From assembly GCF_001262635.1 (NCBI RefSeq), contig NZ_JXYH01000001.1:1-64000 (forward strand): 64,000 nucleotides of DNA, written 5' to 3'. Under the pieces are notes generated by a model. That model had not been told where the DNA came from, did not search any database, and saw only the letters and a program-made list of their open reading frames with translations. Source of the DNA: Aestuariivita boseongensis. Lineage in GTDB: Bacteria > Pseudomonadota > Alphaproteobacteria > Rhodobacterales > Rhodobacteraceae. Numbering within the stretch: the stretch's first letter is position 1; each line of letters begins with the position of its first letter. The position numbers and the translations under genes are program-made. This document shows, in pieces, positions 35,434-44,137 of the stretch.

Positions 35434-36121
35434 GACACGCGACCTTTCGTTGAAATACGGGCAAAGCCAGATCCTTTATGACGTGTCGATCACCGCGTTT
35501 GTGGGCGAGATCACGACGGTGATGGGCAATAACGGAGTGGGCAAGACAAGCCTGTTAAAGGCGATTGCCGGTCGGCATCCGATGTCTGGCGGCGCGGTGC
35601 TGGTCGATGGCCAAGACCTAAAGCGCGCCACGGCCTTTTCTGCCGCGCGTGCTGGTATCGCCTATGTCCCGCAGGGGCGCGAGATCTTCCCGATGATGAG
35701 CGTTCTTGAGAACCTTGAAACCGGGTTTGCCTGCTTGCCGAAATCCGAACACCATATCCCGGACGAGGTGTACCAGCTGTTTCCAGTTCTGAAAGATATG
35801 CAGGGCCGCCGCGGCGGTGATCTGTCGGGCGGTCAGCAGCAGCAACTGGCGATCGCGCGCGCGCTGATCACCCGGCCCAAAGTCTTGCTTCTGGATGAGC
35901 CGACCGAAGGCATTCAGCCCAATGTCATTCAGCAGATCGGTGACGCTCTTGAGACGCTGCGCGGCCAAGGCAAAATGGCCATTGTCATGGTTGAACAGAA
36001 CGCGGATTTCGCTTTCCGGCTCGCCGACCGCATCTTCGTAATGGAGCGGGGGCGCGTCAAACGTGGGGTCACCAAGGCGGAGTATTCCAAGGAAGATCTG
36101 CTTGAGGATCTGTCGCTTTAA
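35426..36121 (+). CDS. urtE: Urea ABC transporter ATP-binding protein UrtE
   Basis: A 231-residue LivF-type ATPase. It has Walker A MGNNGVGKTSLLKAIAGRHP, the UrtE-typical YVPQGREIFPMMSVLENLET, signature LSGGQQQQLAIARALI, Walker B LLLDEPTEGIQPNVIQQIGD and H-loop VMVEQNADFAF. It is the last gene of the urt operon. Its stop codon overlaps the stop codon of the convergent glucokinase gene, leaving no room for a terminator between them. Confidence 0.96.
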   Translation: MLETRDLSLKYGQSQILYDVSITAFVGEITTVMGNNGVGKTSLLKAIAGRHPMSGGAVLVDGQDLKRATAFSAARAGIAYVPQGREIFPMMSVLENLETGFACLPKSEHHIPDEVYQLFPVLKDMQGRRGGDLSGGQQQQLAIARALITRPKVLLLDEPTEGIQPNVIQQIGDALETLRGQGKMAIVMVEQNADFAFRLADRIFVMERGRVKRGVTKAEYSKEDLLEDLSL

Positions 36122-36966
36122 TCCAACCGATTGGTTTGCACGCGGGCACAGCCAGTCAGCGCGGCGTAATCATCGTCGATCAGAAAAACCGGTGCACTCA
36201 GATCGCCGGAAAGCGAAAACGGTTTAGCGTAACTTTCAATGAATTCGTTGCGCCCTTCGGACGTGAGAATGGCGCGCGCCACACCGCCGTTAAAATACAG
36301 GCCGGCAGTCGGCATGAAGGCCAGAACCAGTTCCCGCGCCAGATGCCCCACCAAAGAGGCATAAAGCGCTTCAGTGCCCCCGGCATCCAGAAATGAACGG
36401 TAGCCGCGCCCGGAAAAGCATTCTTCAACTGAACGGAATTGCTCAACCAACGGGCTTTCGTCAAGCAGTTGCTGCGGCAAAGAGACATGACCGAATTCGG
36501 CCTGAAGACACTGCACCGTGTCGCCCGTGTGCAGGACGGGGCAGACATTGAAGCCGGTGCCGATGCCCACCACCAAAGACTGTCTCTGTGGACCGCCAAC
36601 GCCTGCAGGTCGGTGGATTGGCACAAGTTGCTTCGGACCCAAGCCGGGCAGGGCATGTCCCAGCGCCGTCAGGTCGTTGATCAAGACTGCGGACGCAATA
36701 CCCAGATCGCGGCTGAGCGTTGAAATGTCGAAATGCCAGTCGCGATTTGTGAGCTTTGCGTGTGTCTCCCAGACAGGGCCTGCAACGGCGACGACCAGTT
36801 CTGCGACCTCGGGTGAGCCAACCTGAAACAGGTAGTGGCGGGCGAGGTCGACAAAACCGTCAAAATCGTCATTGCGGAAACTTTTTTCTGTTTCGGGAAC
36901 GATCTCTTGCTGGCGGGCCAGTGCAATTCGCGCGTTTGTTCCCCCGATATCTGCAACCAGCCGCAT
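36118..36966 (-). CDS. glk: Glucokinase
   Basis: A 282-residue ROK-independent (E. coli Glk-type) glucokinase that phosphorylates imported glucose. It has the phosphate-1 motif MRLVADIGGTNARIALA, the catalytic aspartate in LINDLTALGHALPGLG, and LQAEFGHVSLP, which binds glucose through Glu and His. At 282 residues it is shorter than the roughly 320-residue enterobacterial enzyme but complete. It is the last gene of the glucose transporter operon (4 bp after the ATPase gene), which links uptake to phosphorylation. Confidence 0.93.
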   Translation of the reverse strand: MRLVADIGGTNARIALARQQEIVPETEKSFRNDDFDGFVDLARHYLFQVGSPEVAELVVAVAGPVWETHAKLTNRDWHFDISTLSRDLGIASAVLINDLTALGHALPGLGPKQLVPIHRPAGVGGPQRQSLVVGIGTGFNVCPVLHTGDTVQCLQAEFGHVSLPQQLLDESPLVEQFRSVEECFSGRGYRSFLDAGGTEALYASLVGHLARELVLAFMPTAGLYFNGGVARAILTSEGRNEFIESYAKPFSLSGDLSAPVFLIDDDYAALTGCARVQTNRLD

Positions 36967-36970
36967 ATGC

Positions 36971-38068
36971 TCAGTTCAGCCTTTGACCGCTCTCTGGCGC
37001 GAAATAGGACGCTTTTGAGATATCGAAGGCCAATGACAGGTGCTGTCTGGCGCGGGCCGATGTTTCCGCATGAAGCCGCGCAGTGACTTCCTTGCCGCCC
37101 AGGGACGTGACCACGAACGTGTCCGCGCCAGCCGGTTCAACCATGTCGACAAGGCATTCCGCCTCTTGCACGCCTGATCCGCTTCGAAAACCCGCTTCGG
37201 CAATATCCTCGGGACGCAGGCCCAGAATGATCTGATCGGGCAGTTCTGGCGCTGTTTGATCCATCAGAACCAGCGGCGGACCGGAATTGCGCGCGATTTC
37301 AAGACGCGTCGCGGCGCCTTCCCTTGTGGCACGCGCAGGGATCAGGTTCATCGCCGGAGAGCCCATGAAATCCGCCACAAAAAGATTTGTGGGGCGATTG
37401 TAGATTTCAGCGGGCGTTCCGATCTGCTGGATGATGCCGGCCTTCATCACTACGATCTTGGTCGCAAGCGTCATGGCTTCGATCTGATCATGGGTGACGT
37501 AAACCATGCTTGCATTCAGCGATTGATGAAGGCGCTTGATCTCGGTCCGCATTTCCACGCGCAGCTTGGCATCCAGGTTCGAGAGCGGCTCGTCAAACAG
37601 AAACAGCTTCGGGTCGCGCACCAGCGCGCGCCCCATGGCCACGCGCTGCCGTTGACCGCCCGACAGCTGGCCGGGCTTGCGGTTGAGAAGTTGTTCGATC
37701 TGCAGCTGGGCGGCAACCTCGCCGAGTTTGCGCGCCTGAGTGGCTTTGTCGACACCGCGCACCTTCATGCCGAAGGTGATGTTCTTGGCGACGCTCATCG
37801 TGGGGTACAGCGCGTAGGACTGGAACACCATCGCGATATCGCGGTCCTTGGGGCTGACATGTGTCATGTCGCGACCGTCAATGCTCAGGCTGCCGCCGCT
37901 GATTGTTTCCAGCCCGGCGATGCAGTTCAGCAGCGTGGATTTTCCGCAGCCGGACGGGCCGACCAGAACCAGGAAATCGCCCGGTTCGATCGCGATGTTG
38001 ATGTCCTTGAGGACTTCGGTCGCGCCGTAGTTCTTGTAAAGGTTTCGGATATCTAGGATCGGAGCCAT
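36971..38068 (-). CDS. Sugar ABC transporter ATP-binding protein (UgpC/MalK type)
   Basis: A 365-residue CUT1-type ATPase. Walker A GPSGCGKSTLLNCIAGLETI, Q-loop MVFQSYALYPTMSV, signature LSGGQRQRVAMGRAL, Walker B LFLFDEPLSNLDAKLR and H-loop YVTHDQIEAMTLA are intact. A C-terminal TOBE/OB region (about residues 240-360, starting near NLFVADFMGSPAMNLIPARA) is typical of MalK-like regulatory domains. It works with the two permeases and the binding protein encoded upstream. Confidence 0.95.
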   Translation of the reverse strand: MAPILDIRNLYKNYGATEVLKDINIAIEPGDFLVLVGPSGCGKSTLLNCIAGLETISGGSLSIDGRDMTHVSPKDRDIAMVFQSYALYPTMSVAKNITFGMKVRGVDKATQARKLGEVAAQLQIEQLLNRKPGQLSGGQRQRVAMGRALVRDPKLFLFDEPLSNLDAKLRVEMRTEIKRLHQSLNASMVYVTHDQIEAMTLATKIVVMKAGIIQQIGTPAEIYNRPTNLFVADFMGSPAMNLIPARATREGAATRLEIARNSGPPLVLMDQTAPELPDQIILGLRPEDIAEAGFRSGSGVQEAECLVDMVEPAGADTFVVTSLGGKEVTARLHAETSARARQHLSLAFDISKASYFAPESGQRLN

Positions 38069-38071
38069 GAC

Positions 38072-38962
38072 TTACCCCTTGACCGAGCCCGCAGTCAGAC
38101 CGCGGACGAAATATTTGCCGGCGACGACATAGACGATAAGCGTGGGCAAAGCCGCGATGATCGCCGCGGCCATGTCCACGTTGTATTCTTTCACGCCGGT
38201 GGTGGAATTGACGATGTTGTTCAGTGCGACTGTCACCGGTTGTGTCCCGGCTTCGCTGAAAGACACGCCAAAAAGGAAGTCGTTCCAGATCTGCGTGAAC
38301 TGCCAGATGACAGTGACAACGATGATCGGAAGGGAAAGCGGCAGGAAGATCGACCAGAATATCCGGAAAAAACCGGCGCCGTCGACCTTTGCCGCTTTGA
38401 CCAGATCGGCGGGAATGGTGACATAATAGTTTCGGAAAAACAGGGTCGTGAACCCGATGCCATAGATCACATGAACAAAGATCAGTCCGGGAATTGAACC
38501 TGCAAGACCCATCATTCCCAAAAGCCGCGCCATGGGCAAAAGCACCACCTGAAACGGGATGAAGCAACCAAACAGCATCAGTGAAAAGATCAGGTTGGCA
38601 CCACGGAACCGCCACTGTGCGATGACATAGCCATTCATCGCTCCCAGCATGGTCGACAGGGCCACTGCCGGAATGGCAATCAGAACCGAGTTCCAGAAAT
38701 ACGGCCGTAGGCCTTCGCATTGAATACCCGTGCAGGCCGAAGACCACGCGGTGGCCCACGGGCTGAAGGTCACGTCGCGGGGCAGAGCGATCAGGGACCC
38801 CGCGCGAATTTCCTCCAGGCTTTTCAGCGACGTTGTCAGCATCACGAAAAGCGGCAGCAGGTAATAGAGCGCAAACAGCCCCAGGATTGCGTACAGCATC
38901 CAGCGCAGCAAGCGCCGGTTCCATCCAGCCCGGGGAGGAGATGAAGACGCAAGATCAGTCAT
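38072..38962 (-). CDS. Carbohydrate ABC transporter permease (MalG-like)
   Basis: A 296-residue permease with about six transmembrane segments. The EAA loop is visible as IPADLVKAAKVDGAGFFRIF, followed by WSIFLPLSLPIIVV. An extracytoplasmic loop with CTGIQCEGLRPYFWNS, containing a possible disulfide, is typical of GtsC/glucose-type permeases. The gene overlaps the preceding permease gene by 8 bp and ends 3 bases before the ATPase start. Confidence 0.94.
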   Translation of the reverse strand: MTDLASSSPPRAGWNRRLLRWMLYAILGLFALYYLLPLFVMLTTSLKSLEEIRAGSLIALPRDVTFSPWATAWSSACTGIQCEGLRPYFWNSVLIAIPAVALSTMLGAMNGYVIAQWRFRGANLIFSLMLFGCFIPFQVVLLPMARLLGMMGLAGSIPGLIFVHVIYGIGFTTLFFRNYYVTIPADLVKAAKVDGAGFFRIFWSIFLPLSLPIIVVTVIWQFTQIWNDFLFGVSFSEAGTQPVTVALNNIVNSTTGVKEYNVDMAAAIIAALPTLIVYVVAGKYFVRGLTAGSVKG

Positions 38963-39827
38963 TCTTCGCCCTCAGTTCCGAGTAAAGATATGGGACAACC
39001 ACGGCGAATACGACCATCATCATGACCATCGCGGATGCGGCCGCCTGTCCCAGGTCCCCGCGCGAAAAGGCCATTGCGTACATATATGTGGCGGGCAGGT
39101 CGGTGGCGTATCCGGGCCCTCCGCCTGTCAGCGCAATGACCAGGTCGAAGCTTTTGATCGCCAGATGCGCCAGCACAATGAAAGCAGACAGAAAGATTGG
39201 CGCCATCGACGGGATTACAATGGCCGAATAGATGCGCCATGTCGGGATGCCATCGACCTGGGCCGCCTTGATGATTTCCCCGTCTACAGATCTGAGGCCT
39301 GCAAGAAACAGCGCCATCACAAAGCCCGAGCTTTGCCAGATTATGGCAATCACGACCGTGTAGATGGCCATATCCGGGTTCACCAGCCAGTCAAAGGTGA
39401 AGTCTTCAAACCCCCACCCGCGCACCGTGGCTTCCAGGCCGAGGCCTGGGTTCAAAATCCATTTCCACGCGGTGCCTGTGACGATCATCGACAGCGCCAT
39501 CGGATAAAGATAGATCGTGCGGATTGCGCCTTCGGTTCTGATCTGCTGATCCAGCAGAATTGCCAGCAGCAGACCCAGCACCATCGCGATGATGATGAAC
39601 AGAAGCCCGAACACCACAAGGTTGTTCATTGCCGTGTCCCAGCGGGGGGAGGCAAACAGCTTGCTATATTGTACCAGCCCTTCGATTTCATATCGCGGCA
39701 TCAGACGCGAGCGCGTCAGCGACACCCAACCTGTCCATGCGATGAAGCCATAGACAAAGACCAGCACAGCGATGAATGACGGCGCCAGCACAAGTTTGGG
39801 CAATTGTTTCTCCAGCCATTCCGGCAT
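38955..39827 (-). CDS. Sugar ABC transporter permease (MalF-like)
   Basis: A 290-residue permease with six transmembrane segments. The EAA loop is VDGEIIKAAQVDGIPTWRIY, and ALTGGGPGYATDLPATYMYA is the usual CUT1 motif. It lacks the large periplasmic insertion of enterobacterial MalF, as expected for GtsB-type sugar permeases. It is separated from the binding-protein gene by a 63-bp gap that contains a GC-rich hairpin. Confidence 0.94.
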   Translation of the reverse strand: MPEWLEKQLPKLVLAPSFIAVLVFVYGFIAWTGWVSLTRSRLMPRYEIEGLVQYSKLFASPRWDTAMNNLVVFGLLFIIIAMVLGLLLAILLDQQIRTEGAIRTIYLYPMALSMIVTGTAWKWILNPGLGLEATVRGWGFEDFTFDWLVNPDMAIYTVVIAIIWQSSGFVMALFLAGLRSVDGEIIKAAQVDGIPTWRIYSAIVIPSMAPIFLSAFIVLAHLAIKSFDLVIALTGGGPGYATDLPATYMYAMAFSRGDLGQAAASAMVMMMVVFAVVVPYLYSELRAKND

Positions 39828-39851
39828 GGTCCGCCCCTTCAGATCAGAAAC

Positions 39852-39882
39852 GCCTGCCCCGCGCAGCGAGGGCGGGGCAGGC
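39852..39882 (-). promoter_or_regulatory. GC hairpin between sugar-binding-protein and permease genes
   Basis: GCCTGCCCCGC (39852-39862) and GCGGGGCAGGC (39872-39882) are perfectly complementary: 11 bp with a 9-base loop. It lies 9 bases after the binding-protein stop on the minus strand and is followed by GTTTCTGATC, too weak a U-tract for full termination. It fits differential expression of the periplasmic component. Confidence 0.6.
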
Positions 39883-39890
39883 TATGCAGA

Positions 39891-41135
39891 TCAATAGCTG
39901 TTGGCGACCGCGTCAGCGAGCATCTGCACCGCGTCGGCCGAAGACATGTCCGAGTTGAAATGTGCCGTCACCACATCGGTAATCGCACCCGACTGTGCCC
40001 CGCGCAGGGCCATGCCATGTGCATAGGACGGCAGGAGCGATCCGCCTTCCGAACTGCTGGTCATCTCTTTGGCTGACAGATGCGCGCACTGGTCGAACTC
40101 GTCCAGCGCGACATCTACCCGTGCAGGGATCGAGCCTTTGTTCAGGTTGAAAACCTTCTGAAAGCTCGGACCCACGATCAGCTTTGCCAGAAGCTGCTGG
40201 CCGGCCTGTTTGTCGTCGCCGTCCACGGCGAACATTGCAAAGCTGTCTACATTGTAAAGGAACCCATCACCTGGCGTCGAAGCGCACAGGAAATCCTGAC
40301 CGGGCGTTTTTCCTGCGGCCAGGAATTCACCCTTCGCCCAGTCCCCCATGATCTGGAAGGCCGCTTCGCCGTTCATGACCATGGCTGTGGCAAGGTTCCA
40401 GTCGCGACCCGAGAAATTCGGATCAACAAAACCCCGCAGCGTGCGCATCTGGTCAAAAACCTGAACCATCGTATCAGACGTCAGCGCCGCCGGATCCAGA
40501 TCCACCAGCGCTTGCTGATAGAAATCGGGCCCGCCAAGTCCCAGGACCACGGTTTCAAAGACGGTGGCGTCCTGCCAGGCTTGTCCGCCATGGGCCAAAG
40601 GGATCACGCCAGCTGCCTGCAGCTTCTGCGCGGCCGCGTTGAATTCGTCCCAGGTGGTGGGCATGTCGATGTCATTGTCGGCCAGGACCTGCGCATTGGC
40701 CCAGATCCAGTCAACCCGGTGCACATTCACCGGAGCGGCACACCAGATGTCTTCACATTTCATATGGCCAGCAATCGAGGCGGGCAGGACATCGGCCCAG
40801 CCTTCGGCCTCGGCCACAGCCGAGATGTCGGCCAGCACGCCTTCCTCATACCATTCCTGGATCGCGGGGCCTTTCAGTTGAACGGCCGTCGGCGCATTCC
40901 CTGACAGGACGCGGGCGCGCAATGCGGTCATCGCTGCATCACCGCCGCCTCCGGCGACAGGCATATCTGTCCACGTGCCGCCATTGTCAGCGAATTCCTG
41001 TTGCAGAACGGCGACGGATTTGGCTTCGCCACCCGATGTCCACCAATGCAGGACTTCGGCTTCTGGTCCGGCGTAAGCTGCGCTTGACGACAATAGTGCA
41101 GCGGTCGAGACCGCAGCCAAGATGGTGCGTTTCAT
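39891..41135 (-). CDS. Sugar (probable glucose) ABC transporter substrate-binding protein
   Basis: A 414-residue periplasmic binding protein. Signal peptide MKRTILAAVSTAALLSSSAA ends at AYA-G. The N-terminal AEVLHWWTSGGEAKSVAVLQ and the segment PVNVHRVDWIWANAQVLADN match the GtsA/Thermus glucose-binding protein group, and CEDIWCAAP supplies two cysteines. Coupling of the operon to glucokinase supports glucose as the ligand (inference). It is the first gene of the operon, with GGAGG upstream of the ATG at 41135. Confidence 0.93.
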   Translation of the reverse strand: MKRTILAAVSTAALLSSSAAYAGPEAEVLHWWTSGGEAKSVAVLQQEFADNGGTWTDMPVAGGGGDAAMTALRARVLSGNAPTAVQLKGPAIQEWYEEGVLADISAVAEAEGWADVLPASIAGHMKCEDIWCAAPVNVHRVDWIWANAQVLADNDIDMPTTWDEFNAAAQKLQAAGVIPLAHGGQAWQDATVFETVVLGLGGPDFYQQALVDLDPAALTSDTMVQVFDQMRTLRGFVDPNFSGRDWNLATAMVMNGEAAFQIMGDWAKGEFLAAGKTPGQDFLCASTPGDGFLYNVDSFAMFAVDGDDKQAGQQLLAKLIVGPSFQKVFNLNKGSIPARVDVALDEFDQCAHLSAKEMTSSSEGGSLLPSYAHGMALRGAQSGAITDVVTAHFNSDMSSADAVQMLADAVANSY

Positions 41136-41266
41136 GATTTTGCTTCCTCCCTAGTGGCCACCTGGCTGATGGCTCTGACTGTGACTATGAAACTCAAAGG
41201 GGCAGGTCGCAATGGTGCACACCGCTCAGAGTTGCATTTTTTCGCCGCTTGGCAAGCTGATGCCGG

Positions 41267-42274
41267 TCAGTCTGCCATGCCGATTGCGTCCAACGCGTCC
41301 GTGCCGACATAATGGCAGGCGGCTGAGTGAGTGGTGCCGATACTTTGGGGTAGCGGTTCGCGCTGGCTGCAGTCGGGTTTGGCGATGGGGCAGCGGCTGG
41401 CAAAGCGACAGCCTGGCGGCAGATTGTTGGGATCGGGCGGATCGCCGGGGATCAGCACGCGGTTCCGGCTGGGCTGGCCGGGATGATCGACGCGGGGCAC
41501 TGCCGACAGCAGCGCCCGCGTATACGGGTGCTGGGGGTTGTTGAACAGGCTCAGCCGATCCGCCTGTTCAACGATCTTGCCCATATACATGACTGCGATG
41601 CTGTCGCACATGTGCTGCACCACCCCCAGATCGTGGGAAATGAATAAGTAGGTCAGCCCGAACTGCGCCTGCAGCCGTCTGAGCAGGTTCAGGATTTGCG
41701 CCTGCACCGCCACGTCCAGCGCTGAGACGGCTTCGTCGCAGATGATCAGTTCCGGCTGGGTGGCCAGAGCTCGCGCAATCCCGATGCGTTGGCGCTGACC
41801 GCCCGAGAACTGATGCGGGAACAACCGTTGCTGTTCCGGGCGCAGGCCTACGGCTTCGAACAGATCATCAACGATCTTTTTCTTTTCCGCCTCGGATTTG
41901 TCCGACAAACTGTCGAGCGGTTCGCGCACGATATCAGCCACACGTTTGCGGGGGTTCAGGCTGCTATAGGGATCCTGAAAGATGAACTGCACGCGCCGCC
42001 GCATGCGCCGCAGGTCTTCCCCTTCCTTCGACAGGATGTCGTCCTCGCCCAGACGCGCAACGCCCTGATGTGCCGGGACAAGCCGCGCGACGGCCAACGC
42101 CGCGGTTGTCTTGCCCGACCCGCTTTCGCCCACGATGCCCAAGGTCTGGCCCTTGGGCACCTGAAAGGACACGTCGTCAACGGCGTAAAGATAGCTTTTC
42201 TTGCCCCAGCCGCCGCGTTTGATTTCAAACCGGACCGACAGGTTTTCGACTGAAAGAAGGGGGGTGTCCGTCAT
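41267..42274 (-). CDS. Peptide/nickel-type ABC transporter ATP-binding protein (DppF-like)
   Basis: A 335-residue ATPase. Walker A GIVGESGSGKTTAALAVARL, Q-loop FIFQDPYSSLNPRKRV, signature FSGGQRQRIGIARAL, Walker B LIICDEAVSALDVAVQ and a C-terminal oligopeptide domain (PGDPPDPNNLPPGCRFASRC) are all present. The C-terminal cysteines (CRFASRCPIAKPDC) match the iron-sulfur binding motif reported for DppD/DppF ATPases. The start MTDTPLLSVENLSV at 42274 lies 1 base after the preceding ATPase gene. It is the last gene of the operon. Confidence 0.95.
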   Translation of the reverse strand: MTDTPLLSVENLSVRFEIKRGGWGKKSYLYAVDDVSFQVPKGQTLGIVGESGSGKTTAALAVARLVPAHQGVARLGEDDILSKEGEDLRRMRRRVQFIFQDPYSSLNPRKRVADIVREPLDSLSDKSEAEKKKIVDDLFEAVGLRPEQQRLFPHQFSGGQRQRIGIARALATQPELIICDEAVSALDVAVQAQILNLLRRLQAQFGLTYLFISHDLGVVQHMCDSIAVMYMGKIVEQADRLSLFNNPQHPYTRALLSAVPRVDHPGQPSRNRVLIPGDPPDPNNLPPGCRFASRCPIAKPDCSQREPLPQSIGTTHSAACHYVGTDALDAIGMAD

Positions 42275-42275
42275 C

Positions 42276-43259
42276 TCACATCGCCTCCGCATGCCAGCAA
42301 TCGGCGATCTGACCGCCCTCGAAGCTTTTTTCGGGCGGGCGCGCGCTGCGGCATTGGTCGGTGACATGGGCGCAGCGCGAGGCGAACAGGCATTCGTCGC
42401 GCCCGAAATCCCTGAGCGACGGGACGATACCGGGAACTTCGAACAGCTCGGGCCGGTCTTCGGTCAGCACATCGTGAAGATGCGGCACGCACGAGATAAG
42501 CCCCTGCGTGTAAGGGTGGCGCGCATGGTTGATGATCTGCGCCACCGGGCCAAGTTCGGCTTTGCGGCCTGCATACATGACGATCATGCGTTCGGCCATT
42601 TCGGCAACCGCACCCATGTCATGGGTGATCAGGATGATTGACGTGCCGGTTTGCGCGCGCAGATCGCGCAACAGATCGAAGATCTGCGCCTGCACCGTCA
42701 CATCAAGCGCGGTTGTGGGCTCATCCGCGATCAGGATCTTAGGCTTGCAGGCCAGCGCCATGGCAATCATCGCGCGCTGACGCTGGCCACCGGACATCTG
42801 AAACGGATAATCCCCCGCGCGCCCTTTCGGATTGGGGATGCGCACCGCGTCGATCAATTCCACCGCGTGATCCCACGCCGCCTGCCGCGACAGACCCTGA
42901 TGGGCGCGCAGCACCTCGGCGATCTGTTCGCCAATCGTGAAGACAGGGTTCAGCGACGTCATCGGCTCCTGAAAGATCATCGAGATATCGTTGCCGCGAA
43001 TTTCGCGCAGCCGGGCCGGGCTGGCCTTGGTCAGGTCCTCGCCGTCAAAGCGGATGGCGCCGCTTGCAATGCGGCCGATCCTTTCGGGCAAAAGCCCCAT
43101 CAGCGCCAGCGCCGTCATGGATTTGCCGCAGCCGCTTTCGCCCACGAAACTCAGCGTTTCGCCCGCGTCCAGATGAAAGGACAGATCGTCGATGACAGGG
43201 GCGGTGCCGTCGCGCGTCGACAGTTCGATCCGCAGATTTTCAACTTCAAGAAGCGCCAT
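42276..43259 (-). CDS. Peptide/nickel-type ABC transporter ATP-binding protein (DppD-like)
   Basis: A 327-residue ATPase. Walker A FVGESGCGKSMTALALMGLL, Q-loop MIFQEPMTSLNPVFTI, signature MSGGQRQRAMIAMAL, Walker B ILIADEPTTALDVTVQ and the C-terminal FASRCAHVTDQC cysteine motif are visible. The ATG at 43259 overlaps the upstream permease stop as TGATG; a GTG one codon earlier is also possible. It pairs with the DppF-like subunit as a heterodimeric motor. Confidence 0.95.
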   Translation of the reverse strand: MALLEVENLRIELSTRDGTAPVIDDLSFHLDAGETLSFVGESGCGKSMTALALMGLLPERIGRIASGAIRFDGEDLTKASPARLREIRGNDISMIFQEPMTSLNPVFTIGEQIAEVLRAHQGLSRQAAWDHAVELIDAVRIPNPKGRAGDYPFQMSGGQRQRAMIAMALACKPKILIADEPTTALDVTVQAQIFDLLRDLRAQTGTSIILITHDMGAVAEMAERMIVMYAGRKAELGPVAQIINHARHPYTQGLISCVPHLHDVLTEDRPELFEVPGIVPSLRDFGRDECLFASRCAHVTDQCRSARPPEKSFEGGQIADCWHAEAM

Positions 43260-44137
43260 CACCGTTGCCTCAGCTTGGGGTTCAGGGCGTCGTTCAGACC
43301 ATCCCCCACAAGGGAGATCGCCAGAACGGTGATAAAGATCGCAAGGCCGGGCAGGGTGACCGTATAGCTTGCGTCCAGAATGTATTGCCGGTTCGACCCG
43401 ATGATCTGGCCCCAGCTGACCACATTGGGATCGGTCAGGCCAAGAAAAGACAGCCCCGCCTCGAACAGGATCGCACTGCCGACCATCAGCGCGGATTGCA
43501 CGATGATCGGGGGCAGGGCGTTGGGCAGGATGACGCCAAACATCAGCTTGGCATTGGGCACGCCCGAGGCGCGCGAGGCCATGACGAATTCCAACTCGCG
43601 AATGCGCAGGAATTCGGCGCGCGTAATCCGGGCAACGGCAGTCCAGCTGACAACACCGATGGCGAAGGTGATCATCGGAAGCGACGCGCCGAACAGGGCA
43701 ACCAGCACCATGGAGAACAGAAGCGTCGGCAGCACCTGGAAGAATTCGGTGATGCGCATCAGCACTTCTTCGACCCAGCCGCGATAGAACCCGGCCAGGG
43801 CCCCCACGGTCACGCCGATGAAGATCGACACAAGTGCAGCTGCCAGACCGATCAGCAAGGACACGCGCGCGCCGTTGATGATCATGGCCAGCAGATCCCG
43901 GCCCAGATAATCCGTACCCAGAAGAAAGCCGTTGTCACCGGGGGGCGAGAACGGGGCCCAGACCATCTCGAACGGGTCGGTTGGATAAAGCCACGGACCC
44001 AAAACAGCGGTGAAGCAGATCAGGACCAGCACGACCAAAGCGGCGACGGCTGCATGATTGCGCAGGAACATGCCCCAGGCTTCGCGCAGGGGGCTTTCGG
44101 CGCGCGGGGTTTGTTTGTCAGGCGTGATATCGGTCAT
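43259..44137 (-). CDS. Peptide/nickel-type ABC transporter permease (DppC-like)
   Basis: A 292-residue permease. It begins with a long N-terminal cytoplasmic tail before the first membrane segment (HAAVAALVVLVLICFTAVLG). GFLLGTDYLGRDLLAMIING is the DppC/OppC signature, and the EAA loop is LEFVMASRASGVPNAKLMFG. The gene overlaps the DppB-like gene by 4 bp (ATGA) and the DppD-like gene by one base. Confidence 0.95.
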   Translation of the reverse strand: MTDITPDKQTPRAESPLREAWGMFLRNHAAVAALVVLVLICFTAVLGPWLYPTDPFEMVWAPFSPPGDNGFLLGTDYLGRDLLAMIINGARVSLLIGLAAALVSIFIGVTVGALAGFYRGWVEEVLMRITEFFQVLPTLLFSMVLVALFGASLPMITFAIGVVSWTAVARITRAEFLRIRELEFVMASRASGVPNAKLMFGVILPNALPPIIVQSALMVGSAILFEAGLSFLGLTDPNVVSWGQIIGSNRQYILDASYTVTLPGLAIFITVLAISLVGDGLNDALNPKLRQR

